From Cynocephalus volans (Eukaryota > Chordata > Mammalia > Dermoptera > Cynocephalidae), in the NCBI RefSeq assembly GCF_027409185.1, contig NC_084462.1, positions 157,777,490-157,841,489 on the forward strand: 64,000 nt of DNA. Direction: 5' to 3'. Positions 1 through 11,034 of this stretch are shown one piece after another (the stretch's first letter is position 1; every line of letters begins with the position of its first letter). The notes under the pieces are model-generated. The model saw nothing but the letters and a program-made list of their open reading frames with translations. It made no database searches and was not told the origin of the DNA. Made by a program: the position numbers and the translations under genes.

Positions 1-159
1 GAGTCACCTGCCGATGTTGTTCTCTATGGGTTGCAGACCTGGGTGCATGCTAAGACCTTACCAGCCCGAGGTTATGGTGGGTCGTGGGTGGTGACAAGGG
101 TGCAGTGTTCTTACATTCAGGAGGAGTTGACACACACAAAGAAATGATGGCAGTGCCTG
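1..159 (-). other. ZDHHC22: ZDHHC22 3' UTR (start of)
   Basis: This is the sequence immediately after the ZDHHC22 stop codon on the minus strand. No AATAAA signal is recognised before the window edge, so the UTR probably continues outside the window. Confidence 0.7.
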
Positions 160-425
160 CTACTTGTCCCGCTGCTTGGAGCTCTCACTTCCGACATTGA
201 ACATAGGGACCAGCAGGCCTAGCAGCCACCTCTTTCCGAAGACCTCCTGTAAATTCTTGCGCCAGGGCCGGGCCCTCACTGCCACCCCCTTTCGCACCTG
301 GTGGCGGGTCTGCCCCCGAAGGATCAACAGCAGCTGGTGGCAGCAGAAGCCAGCACAGGCCAGGCCGATGGCAAACCAGAGGTACAGCATGAGGATGACG
401 AACATTTCAGAACCGAGGACAGCTC
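160..425 (-). CDS. ZDHHC22: ZDHHC22 last coding exon (residues 176-263)
   Basis: Seen: a C-rich tract ending in CACAG (430-426) precedes the exon on the minus strand. The first two bases complete the Gly176 codon begun in the previous coding exon, and the frame then runs to a stop at 160-162. It encodes a short lumenal/loop stretch, the fourth membrane segment (about 184-213, rich in Leu, Ile and Cys), and a basic cytosolic tail of about 50 residues ending Ser-Ser-Lys-Gln-Arg-Asp-Lys. The TTxE motif common in DHHC enzymes is replaced here by Gln-Thr-Arg-His, part of the divergence of this subfamily. The phase-1 junction and the total of 263 residues agree with the known ZDHHC22 structure. An ATG inside the exon (Met183) is an internal methionine, not a start. 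Confidence 0.95.
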
Positions 426-1221
426 CTGTGGGGGGAGGGGAAACACCAGAACAGCTTTACACCCAGGCCACGTACAGAAATGCCATCCAGGCAGGCGCTT
501 TCCGCTGGAAGGGAGGGAAGGAGATTAATGAGACTGAAGCCACATTTTGTAGCAATCTCAGCACTGCAGCGAGGGAGAGGAAGGATGAACTAGTTGCCCT
601 AACTTCTTCTTAGTGTTGATGGCTCCTGAGGGTAAAAGGGAGAACTGGGAACCTGAGGGAGAGGGAGGGGAAGCCTGATGAGCTCAGCTAGGAGAGCCCT
701 CAGCTTCTCAGGGCAGTGCTTAGACACTGTTAACATTTCTGCAGAGTCAGAGATAACCATCTCTCTGCTTTCTCTGTCTGGGATCGAAGCAGGGAGGAGG
801 GGGTTTTCTCAGGAGGAGAGAGGGGTGAGCTGAGGACCCTCAGGAGGGAGCCAGCGCCTGGGCAGCTGTCTAGACTGCAGGGCCACCTCCCTATGGAGCC
901 AGAAGCACTCAGGAAAGTGACAACATGATGAAGAACAGGGCACAGTCATCACGAAGAACAAGTCACGAGCTTAGCTTCAAGGGTAGCACAGAGTGCCAAC
1001 TTAGAGAATAATTCAGGCATTAATGTTAGCAGGAGGATGGTGTGGCCACTGGAACATTCGTCCAGAGCTATCCTGTCAGTCAGAGCCTGCTAAGCTTGGA
1101 AGAGGCCCCTAAGGTCATCAGTTGGGCCCCTGGCCATGGGGCAGGACCTCCCCTAAACCACTCTAAATCAAGCACTTCTTATTACTGGTTTTAAATATCC
1201 ACTGAGTAAGAGATCACACAC

Positions 1222-1425
1222 TCTTCCTCAGAGTCTGGGTGGTAGATCCATGCTAGGTTTGAATCTCCCAGCTGTGTGGACTTGCACAAGCTTGCTAACC
1301 TCTCTGAGCTGCAGTTTGTTTATCTGTAAAATGGGTATTGTGATAATAATGACTTCATAGGGTTGCATGATTCAAGGAAATTGTGTACAAAGTGGTAAGC
1401 ATCCTGGTTCACACGTAGTGCATCA
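1222..1425 (+). mobile_element. MIR SINE
   Basis: MIR core visible: AGCTGTGTGGACTTG, CTGTAAAATGGG and a final GCACACGTAGTG-like tail. Confidence 0.8.
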
Positions 1426-2689
1426 TTCCCTGCTGAGGGTCATTTTATAGATGAGACTACATCCAAAAAGGGGTCAAGTTTAATTCCTAAGACCATCAAG
1501 CTTTCTCCTCCTTTCCAAGGCTTAGAGTCCTGTCTGAGCTGCAACTGTGGCAGCTGGTAAAGACACCTACCTTGACCTGCCCAGCAGCAGGGCAGTGGGC
1601 CCAGGAGAGAATTTATAAGGCCTCCTTAGCCCTTCTCTCACTGTAGGGCAACACCACCACAACCTCCTCTAGTGAAGTGGGGATACCTGCTCCAGGGACC
1701 CCACCTTACAACCTGTTCTGCTCATGCAAATTTCAACCATATTCCACCGGCCTCCCTTGCCCCAGCCCACCTCTTCCCAGGTTTTCCCCAGGCTCCAATT
1801 TACAGACCCCTGAGAGTTTGGCTTTTAAAACTTGTCCAGTCCGAGCAGTGGGGGACTCAGCAGCTAGGGAGGATGTGGATCCGGTCTGGATTTGCTCATT
1901 AGCATCCTTTTCTTGCCCTTATCCCTAGGAGATTTCATAGCAGGTTTTCCTTTGCAGAGTTGGAGACAAATAGATCCAGCCACCCAGGGGATAGAAAGCT
2001 TGCTCCAGCTGACATTTACAGCAGCCCCTCTGCTGGCACAGGGGCAGCAGCAGGACAAGGCTCACATTGGACTGGGCCATCCCCTGACCCACTTCTTCCT
2101 TGTCAGCACAGATTAGCTTGAGCAGCCATGTACAGGACAGGATGGAGGATCCTGGGACCATGGTGCCCTTTGGGCTCAAGGAATGCTGGCGAGCAGAGAT
2201 GGCCCTCGAGCTGGGATGTGAGAACATCAGAGCCATCAAGCTTGGGCCTTTCTTGCAAGTCAGCCCCAGGGACAAGCCTGGGTGGATGGAAGCTGTTTCC
2301 CATTGGCCTTTTTCTGGCACTAAATCAAGGCATGAGGAAAAGACCTTGTGGCCTTTTCCTGGCCCCATGCAGCAGCTACAAAAGGCTATTCTGGGGACCT
2401 ACTTTCTCTTGAAGTGTTTGAAGTTATCTAGCCTAGCTGCTTCAGCTCCTCTTAACTATTTAATAATAGATATGCTTCTTTTAAAACATCACATAATTTT
2501 CCTGAAGGGCCTGAACAGTCACATCATCCAGTCTCCTTGCCCCTGCCTCCCACCAAGCATCTCTAACACCTTTGACAGATCATCACCCAGCATCTTCTTG
2601 AATACATCCAGGGACAAGAAGCTCCCTCCCTCCCACAGTGGCTCATTTATCAAGAAACAGCTTCAGAGAAGCAACCCCAGAGAGACAAT

Positions 2690-2925
2690 GTGGTATAGTG
2701 GAAAGAGCATGAGCTTTGGAGGCTAGCAGCCCCAAGTCCAAATCTTGGGTTTGAATCATACTAGCTGTGTGGCTTTGAAGCAACTTAACCTTGCTGAGCC
2801 TTTGGTTCCTGAGCTTTTGGTTCCTTTAAAATGGATATAATAGCACCTGCTGCACAGATGTGTCGTGAGGATTGAATGAAATGAGATGTGCACAGTGGAC
2901 AGCACACGATAGGTGCTCAAAAAAC
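2690..2925 (+). mobile_element. MIR SINE
   Basis: Near full-length MIR: GTGGTATAGTGGAAAGAGCA at the 5' end, AGCTGTGTGGC in the core, and ATAGGTGCTCAA at the 3' end. Confidence 0.88.
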
Positions 2926-3640
2926 ATCAGTCCCCATTCCCTCCTGCTGGACTTTCCAGTGTCACCTGCCATGCTGGTGTACTTATCCAAATGCCATGAT
3001 ACATGTCAGATGGTGTCATCTCCATTTCACAGATGAGAGAGGTGGCACAACCTGTACTGATCTCACAAAACCACAAGAAAGGACAATTTCTAAAACCTAA
3101 CTAGCTGGCCCTCTTTGGCATCAGCTTAGGACCTGTGGTCAGCAGCCTGCTTCACTTTAAAAGAATGCTCCCACTTTTACCTCTCAGGACCCACACTCAC
3201 AGCCATCCCATGCTCTAGTGGCAGATCTGACTCAGATCTGTATCAGAGTTGGGGACAGCTCAACTTCTATTAAACAACTTGTGACTTCTTATTGCCTCCT
3301 GTCTCCCTGTCCTCCTGAGCAGATGAGAGAGGATGTGCTCTCAATCGTTTGGATTGAGAATCAGAAGAGAAGAGATAGGAAGGAGGAAGTCGAACAGGTG
3401 GGGTGTTATGTTGGTGGGGGCGGAGGGGGGAGAAGAGGAGTTTGTAAAGGGAAAGATGAAAGGTCATCAAAGGCAGAAGGTGAGATGGGAGAGTTGGAGA
3501 TTAGAAATCTTGGCCTCCTTTTCCTAGTAGGTATGATGAGGTGAAAGTGGGGTTCATCGATATGCTGGAACAGGGGTTTCTGGGCCCCTAGGAAGGCACT
3601 GACTGGCTCTATTCTCCCATTACATCAAATCAGGAGGACC

Positions 3641-3720
3641 TTCCTTCCTTCCTTCCTTCCTTCCTTCCTTCCTTCCTTCCTTCCTTCCTTCCTTCCTTCC
3701 TTCCTTCCTTCCTTCCTTCC
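3641..3720. repeat. (TTCC)20 microsatellite
   Basis: Eighty bases of uninterrupted TTCC in the last ZDHHC22 intron, read as (GGAA) on the gene's own strand. Lack of interruptions implies a young, length-variable locus. Confidence 0.98.
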
Positions 3721-4284
3721 GTCTCCCAAACCTAGCACATATGGACAGTCCTCAAGCCCAGACTTATCTCAAATCAAACCATTTCAAGATCCTCCTTCTG
3801 GAACCATCCATTTTTTATGGTTGGTGAAACTACTTGGAAACAAAGTGCCGTCAGGCTCTTTGGCTCTCCTTATCCCCCCACCTGCCTGTGCTCACACTCC
3901 ACCCCGCAGCCCGCCCACCTGCCCTCCCCCGTCTTGGTTATTTCAGTCCCAGCAGCCTCTTATGCCAGAACCAGATTCCAGAAGGCCCAAGAGCTCTGAG
4001 TTCTGGGCCCAACTCAGCCACCTGCCTTCACGGCAACCCCCATAGCTGGGTCCTCCCTGGACCTCTGTGTTCCCACTGCCAAATGGCACAGTAGTTGTAT
4101 AGCACTGGGCTGCAGCCACAATAAAGACCGAAATGATGGCTTCCCCCAGAGTGGAGCAGAATTTTTATGAATGTTCAACCCAGACACATCAAGCCAATCT
4201 TGGGCTCTCAGTGGAAGTAGCTGTGCTCTGTCTTTGTTCCTGGAAGGTCAATGAATGAGGAAACATGCTCCATTCTCTGTGCTG

Positions 4285-4425
4285 CTGAGGAAGAGCATTG
4301 GCTGTGGTTTAAAGACCTGGGAGACAGGCCAGAGACTGCAACCCAGGAGTAACAAGACCCTGGGCAAGTCATCTGTTCCCACTTGAGCCTCAGTTTCTTC
4401 ACCTGAGAAATAGAAATGCTATACA
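4285..4425 (+). mobile_element. MIR SINE fragment
   Basis: GGGCAAGTCATCTG and CTCAGTTTCTTCACCTG match the MIR core. Confidence 0.75.
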
Positions 4426-5091
4426 CATGTGTGCACTCTACCAACTGGGAGAACCAAGTCAGTCAGAGTCAAAGGCCAGGGTGGGGAGGGAGGGAAAGGA
4501 AATGAGGAAGGACAAATTTCGAGCCCAGATAAAGTGATAAGAACATCTATCAGTAGCCAAGACCCCCTAGGACCAGGTATCAGGCAGCTCTCCTGGGTGC
4601 ACACTGTTTAAAGTGCAGTCCTTACCAGGGCACCCAGCAGGGCACGATGTGATGGCCTACATGCCTGGCTTCTACAGGTATAAAGACCTCCTGGAGGGTC
4701 AGATCCACACCAGGCCTATGGCTCTGTAATGTGGAGATGGGGACACTAAACATGGCTGCATCTTCCATCAGAGTCCCCTGCTCTGATCCATCCACAGGCT
4801 GGGCAAGCCTGCTGGAGTCAAACATAGTGAGCAGGAGATGGGACTTAGCCTCCTGCTAATGGCCTGGCCCCGAGTTGGTTGGCAAGACCTCTGCAAGGCA
4901 AAGTCCTCGGGGAATGTGTGAGCAGGACTGGGGTCCAGGCAGAGGAAAGCCATAGCACGGCTGTACCTCACAGGCCTGCAGAGAGGGATGGCAGCACCCA
5001 GCCCTACCTGGTATAAAGCAGGTCTATCGCTTTGATGCTGCAATTCTATGAGCAAATGGACAGTAAGATGAATGAGGATGCGGGGAGGAGG

Positions 5092-5277
5092 GGGTTGCCA
5101 GATAAATACAGCAGGTCCATTTAATTTTTTTCAGATAGGCAACATTAAATCTTTTAAGTATAAATATGTCTTATGCAATATTGGGGACATAACTACACTA
5201 AAAAATTATGTAATGTTTATCTGAAATTTTAATTTAGCTGGCCATCCTGTATTTTTATTTGCTAAATCTGGCAACTC
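5092..5277. mobile_element. MER53-like palindromic MITE
   Basis: The left end GGGTTGCCAGATAAATACAG is mirrored by the right end, which reads as an imperfect reverse complement, and the arms stay complementary toward the centre. Length about 186 bases. The terminal sequence and near-total dyad symmetry match my memory of the non-autonomous DNA transposon MER53. It lies 64 bases beyond the donor end of the ZDHHC22 coding exon, within the intron. Confidence 0.65.
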
Positions 5278-5341
5278 TTGGGGTTGGGTGGGGGGGTCTT
5301 TGTGTAGGGTCCAGCCAATCTGCCTGCTAAGGCCCACTCAC

Positions 5342-5867
5342 CGGAGAAGAACTGGCTGATGGAGGTGGGCAGGAGCGTGAGGAAGGCCAGGGGGTGGGCG
5401 AAGGAGATGGAAAGGACCGCGGAGATGTAGGCCACGCCGGCCACCATGGAGTAGAGGCAGGCAAGGGAGGTGTAGAGGCAGAACAGGACGAAGTTGCGCA
5501 TGTTCCTGCTGCCGATGCAGTTGCCGGTGAAGAAACAGTGGTGGTCATGTCTCAGGGTGACTCTGGAGCACACTCGGCAGAAGTGGGTGCTGGGCGGGGG
5601 CCACGGAGCCCTGCTGGCCGAGGTTCCCTGGCAGGCGCTCAGGTCGTCCGGGGAGTTCTGGATGACCAGGACGTAGTTGCCCAGGGCGTTGGCCGAAAGG
5701 AATAGGAAGAGCGCCCCGTGGAGCACGGCCGGCGAGAAGAGAGGGGCAGCCGCGGGGTCCTCGCACATGCTGGGCAGGAAAAGGAACAGCTGCAGCACGA
5801 AGGTCACCAGGGAGATGCACAGAAAGTAGGCGGGGGCCACCACGTTGAGCAGCCGCAGGGCCAGCAT
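5342..5867 (-). CDS. ZDHHC22: ZDHHC22 first coding exon (residues 1-176, palmitoyltransferase)
   Basis: Seen: an ATG at 5867 opens a frame of 175 codons plus one base, ending at a GTGAGT donor (5341-5336). Upstream, a pyrimidine tract and CCTTAG acceptor place the exon start at 5881, leaving 14 bases of 5' UTR. The protein has two N-terminal membrane segments (about 8-31 and 47-69), then a cysteine-rich domain with Cys97, Cys100 and the DHHC motif at 108-111 (His-Asp-His-His-Cys, catalytic Cys111), Cys117, and a third membrane segment (about 125-150). Known family role: DHHC enzymes are autoacylated on the motif cysteine and pass palmitate to cysteines of substrate proteins at ER/Golgi membranes; ZDHHC22 is linked to BK potassium channel palmitoylation and is mainly neural. 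Joined to 160-425 it gives 263 residues, the human length. No frameshift or stop is seen. I am confident of the identity. Confidence 0.96.
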
Positions 5868-5881
5868 CCTCGATTACATTC

Positions 5882-7635
5882 CTAAGGAGCCAGGGTGAGA
5901 GGAAGACTTACTCCCTGCAGTGTCCAGGGCCCGTCGGGATGGCTGCAAGCAAACCCACGCCCCCAACCCCTGCCCTCGGTTATCCCTCCCCACCTCTGTA
6001 ACCCTGGACCAAGCAGGCGAGAGACCACAACACCGCCGCAGCCTCGGGGGCCACGCCCTATTTCGAGGTGACCGCTCCTTCGGGGTTTTGATCGCCCTGG
6101 CGCCACCGGTTCCGACACAGGGAGGGAGGGACTTGTTCTCAGTCTGCAGGGGTTGCGGGCGCTGGGGAATAGGGCCCTCTCCTCTTTGGTTGTGGAAACG
6201 AGCCCAAGTTTGAGATTTCTCGTTCAGACACCCCCCAGGAGAAGAAAGCAAGGGATCTGGGGTCGGGGACGGGGACGACCGCACCATTCGACCTACTGGG
6301 AGCCCTGCTTCGCCTTCCTGTCCTCCACCCCTTCACCCCCCACACGTACATACACCTTGGGTAGTGCTCAGGGTTGGGTAATACTCAGGGACCTGACCCG
6401 TTGCCCAGGCTCTTTGAAGGTATGTGTGCATGCGTGTGGACCCGTGGTGTGTGTGTGTGTGTTTCCTCGTGTGTATCTGTTTTTGTGTGTGTATAGCTGT
6501 GTGGACACACACGCAGCCGCTGCCACCTGGCTTCAAAAAGAAATCAATTAAAACGGTGGATACATTCACACACCGGTGGGGCGGCGGGCGCAGCCGGAAT
6601 ACCTGTGTCACCGGGTCCCGGTCAGCCCATCTCTCCAACGCTGGCTGCCCTGGCTATTTCTTTGCAAAGAGTGTCTTCATTTTAGGCGATGAAATTAAAA
6701 TCGTCCCTTCGCTCCCGCCTCCCTCTCTCCTGGCAGGAGAAACCCAAACAACCCCCTGGCGCCGAAACCCTTTCCATGCCAAGCCCGCCTTGGGCGCACA
6801 AGTGGATGCTTGGCCGGCCTTTCCCGGATCCCCCCGCCGCCGAGGGCAGCCCCCCAACATCTCTACCCCACTTCACCCCCCACAGCCTGGGTTCCTGCCC
6901 AGCTTCGGAAGCCACCGGGAAACAGGATTCCGTTCGCCTGTGAGAACTTTTCCCGGGGCTAAGGAATTGGGCGGTCGGAGGCGCGAGGAAAGTTCTGGGA
7001 AGGCGGATGCACCCAGGATGGGCGGATGCCACGGGGCCTCCGTCCAACTGGGCGACTAGTCACCTTGGAATCCCCTTTGTAGGTGCCGGTGCCCCCCGGG
7101 GATCCGCGGTCGCTGTGGGGAGCGCGGGCCTCCCTCTGCCCCGGGGGCGCAGCGCAGGGCACGCCTGAGGGGGGTCGCTGGGGGCCCAGCCCCGCCCGCA
7201 GCCCTGCGCCCCGGGGGGCTGAGGGGCTGCAGCGGCGCCGCCCACCCCGGAGAGCCCTCGGCCCCGGGCTCTGGCGAAGCAAGTGTCTTCCCCGCGCCGG
7301 TCGCCAGGGGGGCGCGGGAGCAGTCTCCAGACGCGCGGCGGCGCTGGGAAGGCGAAGGACAGCGGCTGCGGGCGTGAGGGACCCTCGGCGGGCGGCCGCA
7401 GCCCAGGCCCTCCGCGGGCGCAGGAACCGCGGACACCGCCCCGGCGGGAGGAGCGCGGGAGCTGTCCGTTCAGCACCGGCGCCCGCGGCAGAGGGCGGCG
7501 CAGCCGGAGCCCTGGCCAGGCAGGCGGCGCGGGCGGCCCCGGGCTTCGCGGCCACTGCCTCCCGGACGCCCGGGCGACCGTCCCCCGCGCCGCCGCCGCC
7601 GCACAGCCGCAGAGGGTGGGGGGAGACGAACTCAC
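5882..7635 (-). other. ZDHHC22: candidate ZDHHC22 5' intron
   Basis: The acceptor CCTTAG with its pyrimidine tract ends at 5882. The best-looking upstream donor in the CpG island is a CTCG|GTGAGT match with the intron starting at 7635. If used, the intron is 1,754 bases. The acceptor is well supported; the donor choice is an inference made without a splice-site score. A CpG shore and a GT/CA-rich patch (about 6425-6510) lie within. Confidence 0.45.
7461..7477 (+). promoter_or_regulatory. possible rearranged REST/RE1 half-sites
   Basis: GCTGTCC (7461-7467) is the reverse complement of the RE1 right half. It is followed one base later by TTCAGCACC (7469-7477), a perfect RE1 left half. The order and orientation differ from canonical RE1. 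ZDHHC22 is neural, which makes REST control plausible but unproven. Confidence 0.25.
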
Positions 7636-7800
7636 CGAGCTCTGGTCGCCGACAAGAGGGGCCCCGGCCGCCGGCGCCCGCCCGCCCCGAAGAGGCAAAG
7701 TTGCGGGCTCGGCCCGGCTGGCTCGCAGCCTCCTCGCGCTGCGCCTCGGGGACTGGGCAGGTAGCGCGCTGTGGGAGGAGGGAGCGGGCAGCTGCGGTCC
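7636..7800 (-). other. ZDHHC22: candidate ZDHHC22 non-coding exon 1 (3' end defined, 5' end approximate)
   Basis: A GTGAGT donor at 7635-7630 on the minus strand would end a 5' UTR exon at 7636. The start is not determined, and 7800 is only a placeholder within the CpG island. Transcript data would be needed to fix it. Confidence 0.3.
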
Positions 7801-8189
7801 TCCCACTTGGGCGCCGGCGAGCGCGAGCCAGGAGGCGGCGGGGGTGGCAGCTGGGTCCCTCCAGCTCCGCCGCCCCTCCCTCCGCTCCCGGGGGCGGTGC
7901 TCGGGCCGCCGGTCTCGGCGTCGTGGTCTTGCCCACAGCCCCACAGCCCCGCTCCCTTCGCAGGTCCTCTTGAGCGGACTGGGGCGCCCTGCCCGCCGCG
8001 AGCCGCCCGTTCCAGCTGGAGAGGGGGATTCAGCCCCGTGCGGATGCTCCGGCCGCCCTCCCTGCTCGCGGCTCCGGCCCAAAGAAACCCGGGGTTGAGA
8101 GCTCAGCTTGCAGGGCAACACCCATGAAGACCGGCGTCATCTCCTCGGTAGGGCTGTGTACGAGGGGCGGACAGCCCGGACTCCTGTCT

Positions 8190-8292
8190 GCGTGCTCTTG
8201 GATTCCAGGGTCCTCATCCTAAAACAGAGATGTGAGGGTTGCAGAGCAATGTATATAAAGCCCTTAAACAGGGCCCGCCCCGGGTAAGCACC
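8190..8292 (+). mobile_element. MIR SINE 3' fragment
   Basis: TCCTCATCCTAAAACAGAG, TGTATATAAAGCCCTTAAAC and GTAAGCACC match MIR 3' sequence. The TATA-like string belongs to the repeat. Confidence 0.6.
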
Positions 8293-8299
8293 GTTTGAG

Positions 8300-8520
8300 T
8301 CTTAGTTCACAATTATTGACACTACTTATTAGGCCCTTACTACGTACCAGGCACTGTGCTAAGCCTTTAGCATAAGACGGCTTGATTAAGTCCTCTCTGC
8401 CTGGTCTGGGAAGCTCCATGAGCCGCATTCTAGGCATGAGAAGGTTGAGGCTCAGAGAAGCTAAGTCATGTGCTCAAGGTCACACAGCAGGTAAGAGACA
8501 AAGGCTGGATTTGAATCCGG
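8300..8520 (-). mobile_element. MIR SINE
   Basis: Reverse-oriented MIR with TACGTACCAGGCACTGTGCT, GAGGCTCAGAGAAGC and GGTCACACAGCAGGTAAG. Confidence 0.85.
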
Positions 8521-8524
8521 CCTC

Positions 8525-9540
8525 CACACAACCCAGTATCACGCTGGGACCCAGGGGCAGCTCGGATTTGAGAGAAGAAAGAACAGAGGGGGTTATCCAG
8601 ACACAGAGCTTGAACCTGGAAACTTCTGCTTCGATCCTCATTCCCATCTCCCTGTTCCTATTTCTGTTCCCTTCCCGGACTCCACTCGTCCGAGGTGGGT
8701 ACTGTGAGGCACCAGGAGGGTAGTAACACCCGTGTGTGCAAAGTGGGGGGCGGGGGAGGGAAGCAGAGAGAGCCTTAAGAACACGAAGCACTGCGGGAAC
8801 ACTGCTGCCATGGCTGTCCTCAGTTTCCTGGGCCGTCGCAGCTCATCCACCTGCCCTGTTCCATGCCTCTGGGTGAAGGCAAACATAATAAATAAAATAA
8901 ATGTTTATTGCTTTCTCAACCAGTTGGTTAAAACAAGAGCAATCCCTTGAAATGAGAGTCATACATTTATCAGCTCAGCCTCTATGTTTGAATCATCAGA
9001 CACTGTTTTCTCTGCATTTTATCAGCGTACATCCAAATAAAAAGGTGGCCAGGAAATCTTTTCATGTTCCTGAAGGATCCTACATACAAGTGAAAGAACA
9101 GCCTGCCACAATGTGGCCTCTGAGAAGCTGGTAGCCCTGGGAGTACCCGTGGCCACAGGACAGACACTGCGGAGCACAAATGTCCTTTTCCCTTCAGAGC
9201 AGCTTAGAGTAGCACAGTCATGACCATCTAGCCCTTTTCACAAGCTCTGCCAGCCTCTCACACTGGCTTGGGAGGGAGGGAGCCTGGCATGCTTGGTTTT
9301 GGCTATATTGATTGAAGATCTCCATTCCCTAAATACCTTGGGAGTCAGGCGGTATTTCTAATTTTATTTTGCATATGGGTGTGTGGTGGGAAGGTGTGTG
9401 TCGGAATTTGTGTGTGTGAGGGGAGGGAAAGAGAGAGAGAAGCTAAGTGAACGTGGGAAGATGTCAGTGGAGGAAGGGAGTATTCAGCCGGGAAAGAGGA
9501 GACCTGGCCATGGAAACACAAATGGACAAGAACAATTATC
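8525..9540. other. gene-free stretch upstream of ZDHHC22
   Basis: No gene or repeat family is recognised. A GT-rich and GA-rich patch lies at about 9375-9445. Confidence 0.6.
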
Positions 9541-9553
9541 TATATAGAAATGT

Positions 9554-9629
9554 GAAATATAGTTTATCTGTACTGGCCACCAAAAAAAAAAAAAAAAGAA
9601 AGAAAGAAAGAAAAGAAATATAGTTTATC
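9554..9629 (+). mobile_element. severely 5'-truncated tRNA-SINE with target-site duplication
   Basis: A perfect 15-base repeat, GAAATATAGTTTATC, occurs at 9554-9568 and 9615-9629. The 46 bases between start TGTACTGGCCACC, the tRNA-Ile SINE 3' end, and continue as poly(A) with GAAA steps. This is a retrotransposition signature with almost all of the body missing. Confidence 0.8.
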
Positions 9630-9837
9630 AAAGAAAAGGACATTAAAGCTCCAGATCTAAAGCTAGTGGTTCCTCAGCCCCCTCCTTAAGGAATGGCGTG
9701 AGCTGAAGTACAGCCAAGTGTTTTGTTTTTGTAACATTGGTGCTTACCCCTGACAAAAGCAACAGAGAGGTCATTTTGAAGCTTCACTTTGATTCTGGCC
9801 CCATCAGTTAAGCAGGCTAAGAACGAACATTTTACTG

Positions 9838-9990
9838 CCACGTACCAGCTGTGTGAACTTGAGCAAGTCATTTAACTTCTCCGTTCTCCATATTCTCATC
9901 CGTAAAATGGGAGTAATGATATTACTTTGTAGTGATGATGGTCAAATGGGATAATGTAATTTAAGTGCCTCAGTTCCAGCAGGAGATTGA
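9838..9990 (+). mobile_element. MIR SINE
   Basis: AGCTGTGTGAACTTGAGCAA and CCGTAAAATGGGAGTAATGA are MIR core sequence. Confidence 0.8.
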
Positions 9991-11034
9991 ACAAGGTTAG
10001 CTTCTCCCACCTCCTCTTAATCATTCAAGAGGGCTCCTGTCTTTATCCACAGGGCTGTCTTATTTTTCCAACTAAAATGAGACCTCCTGGTCTATGTTGG
10101 AAATATTTTGGAGTCTCCTCCATATCTTCTAATAGGATGATTTGCCCAGAGTAGACACTGAGAAAAAGTGTACTGATGGATGAATTGATACTGGTTTCTC
10201 TGAAAGGAAAACCCATATTCTGAGGCCTTTGAAATGCTTGGTGAGGGCACACTTGCCATTGCATCCTGCTACCACCCACCCTGACTATGTCTCATTCTCC
10301 ATAAACAGTGTCAGAAAATAACTTATAAACCACACTCTCCATTGCCCTCGTCACATATTCTTATAGTTAAGTGATGGCTGTATCTGCAGAAAGTCCCAAG
10401 GGGACAGGGACACAGATAAGCATCTGATTGCTGCCGAGCACTTTCCTGGAGATACGTGCCATAAATCTTCCTATTTGGCGGTGTTATTTGCATAAAATGG
10501 ATTCATTTCCAAATGGCAGTCATTACACTTTGCCTCAAAATGTTGTATACAAAGAGAAAAACTTCATGAAGCAAGCAGCTTCTGCCCTGGGTGAGGACCC
10601 TCCCCGTTGTCTGTCGGGCCCTACAGCTCCCTAAGTGTTTTGAATGGAGACTATTCCAAGATGCAAGAGCTGCACCTAAGAAGGCTGATGGGGGCTTTCT
10701 TTCATCCTCATTCTCTTATTTCAGATAGATAAGGCTGAAGATAGGCTGAGGTCTCAAGGTTAACTGGTGCTCTGAAATTAAGACTTTACAGACATCCTCT
10801 GAAAGGATGCTCTTTACTGCCGACAGCAAGTCATAGCCAGGGGCAACCACAAAGTGCTCCCCAAGCCTCAGAAGGCTTAATAAGATGCCATCCCTGCCTG
10901 CCAGAATTTGGAAAACATATAAGTGTAATCTTCATTTTAGCCTACTGAATACATGAAAATTGGATTATCACAGAATTTCTGTTTGGAGGTGGTAATATAC
11001 GTTGCCAACTACATCTTCAATTTAATAATAACAT
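9991..11034. other. gene-free stretch
   Basis: Unique-looking moderate-GC DNA. I see no exon, RNA gene or recognisable repeat. Confidence 0.55.

Larger units (their letters stand above)
426..5341 (-). other. ZDHHC22: ZDHHC22 intron between the coding exons
   Basis: The GTGAGT donor (5341-5336) and CACAG acceptor (430-426) bound a 4.9 kb phase-1 intron. Three plus-oriented MIRs, a (TTCC) microsatellite and a palindromic MITE lie inside it. The remaining stretches (430-1220, 1430-2690, 2930-3640, 3725-4280, 4430-5090) look like unique, gene-free DNA; reading frames there are short and show no codon structure or similarity I recognise. Confidence 0.85.
6880..8110. promoter_or_regulatory. ZDHHC22: CpG island, likely ZDHHC22 promoter and 5' UTR
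   Basis: GC content and CpG density rise sharply here, above all at 7060-8000. The island sits directly upstream of the minus-strand ZDHHC22 acceptor, as expected for a CpG-island promoter. Long reading frames on both strands (up to 353 codons) come from the low stop frequency of GC-rich DNA; they are low-complexity Pro/Arg/Ala/Gly and overlap one another, so I do not call them genes. A start site cannot be fixed from sequence. The island may also serve plus-strand transcripts, because long TMEM63C transcripts overlap this locus in human. Confidence 0.75.

Noticed and set aside
164-613. 149-codon plus-strand frame at the window start
   Set aside because: It is the antisense shadow of the ZDHHC22 last exon.
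2100-2726. 208-codon plus-strand frame in the ZDHHC22 intron
   Set aside because: No recognisable domain; overlaps several other chance frames.
6959-8121. Frames of 325, 353, 296 and 271 codons in the CpG island
   Set aside because: They overlap on both strands, are Pro/Arg/Ala/Gly low complexity, and reflect few stops in GC-rich DNA.
8245-8275. TATATAAAG as a plus-strand TATA box near the CpG island
   Set aside because: It is part of a MIR 3' sequence.
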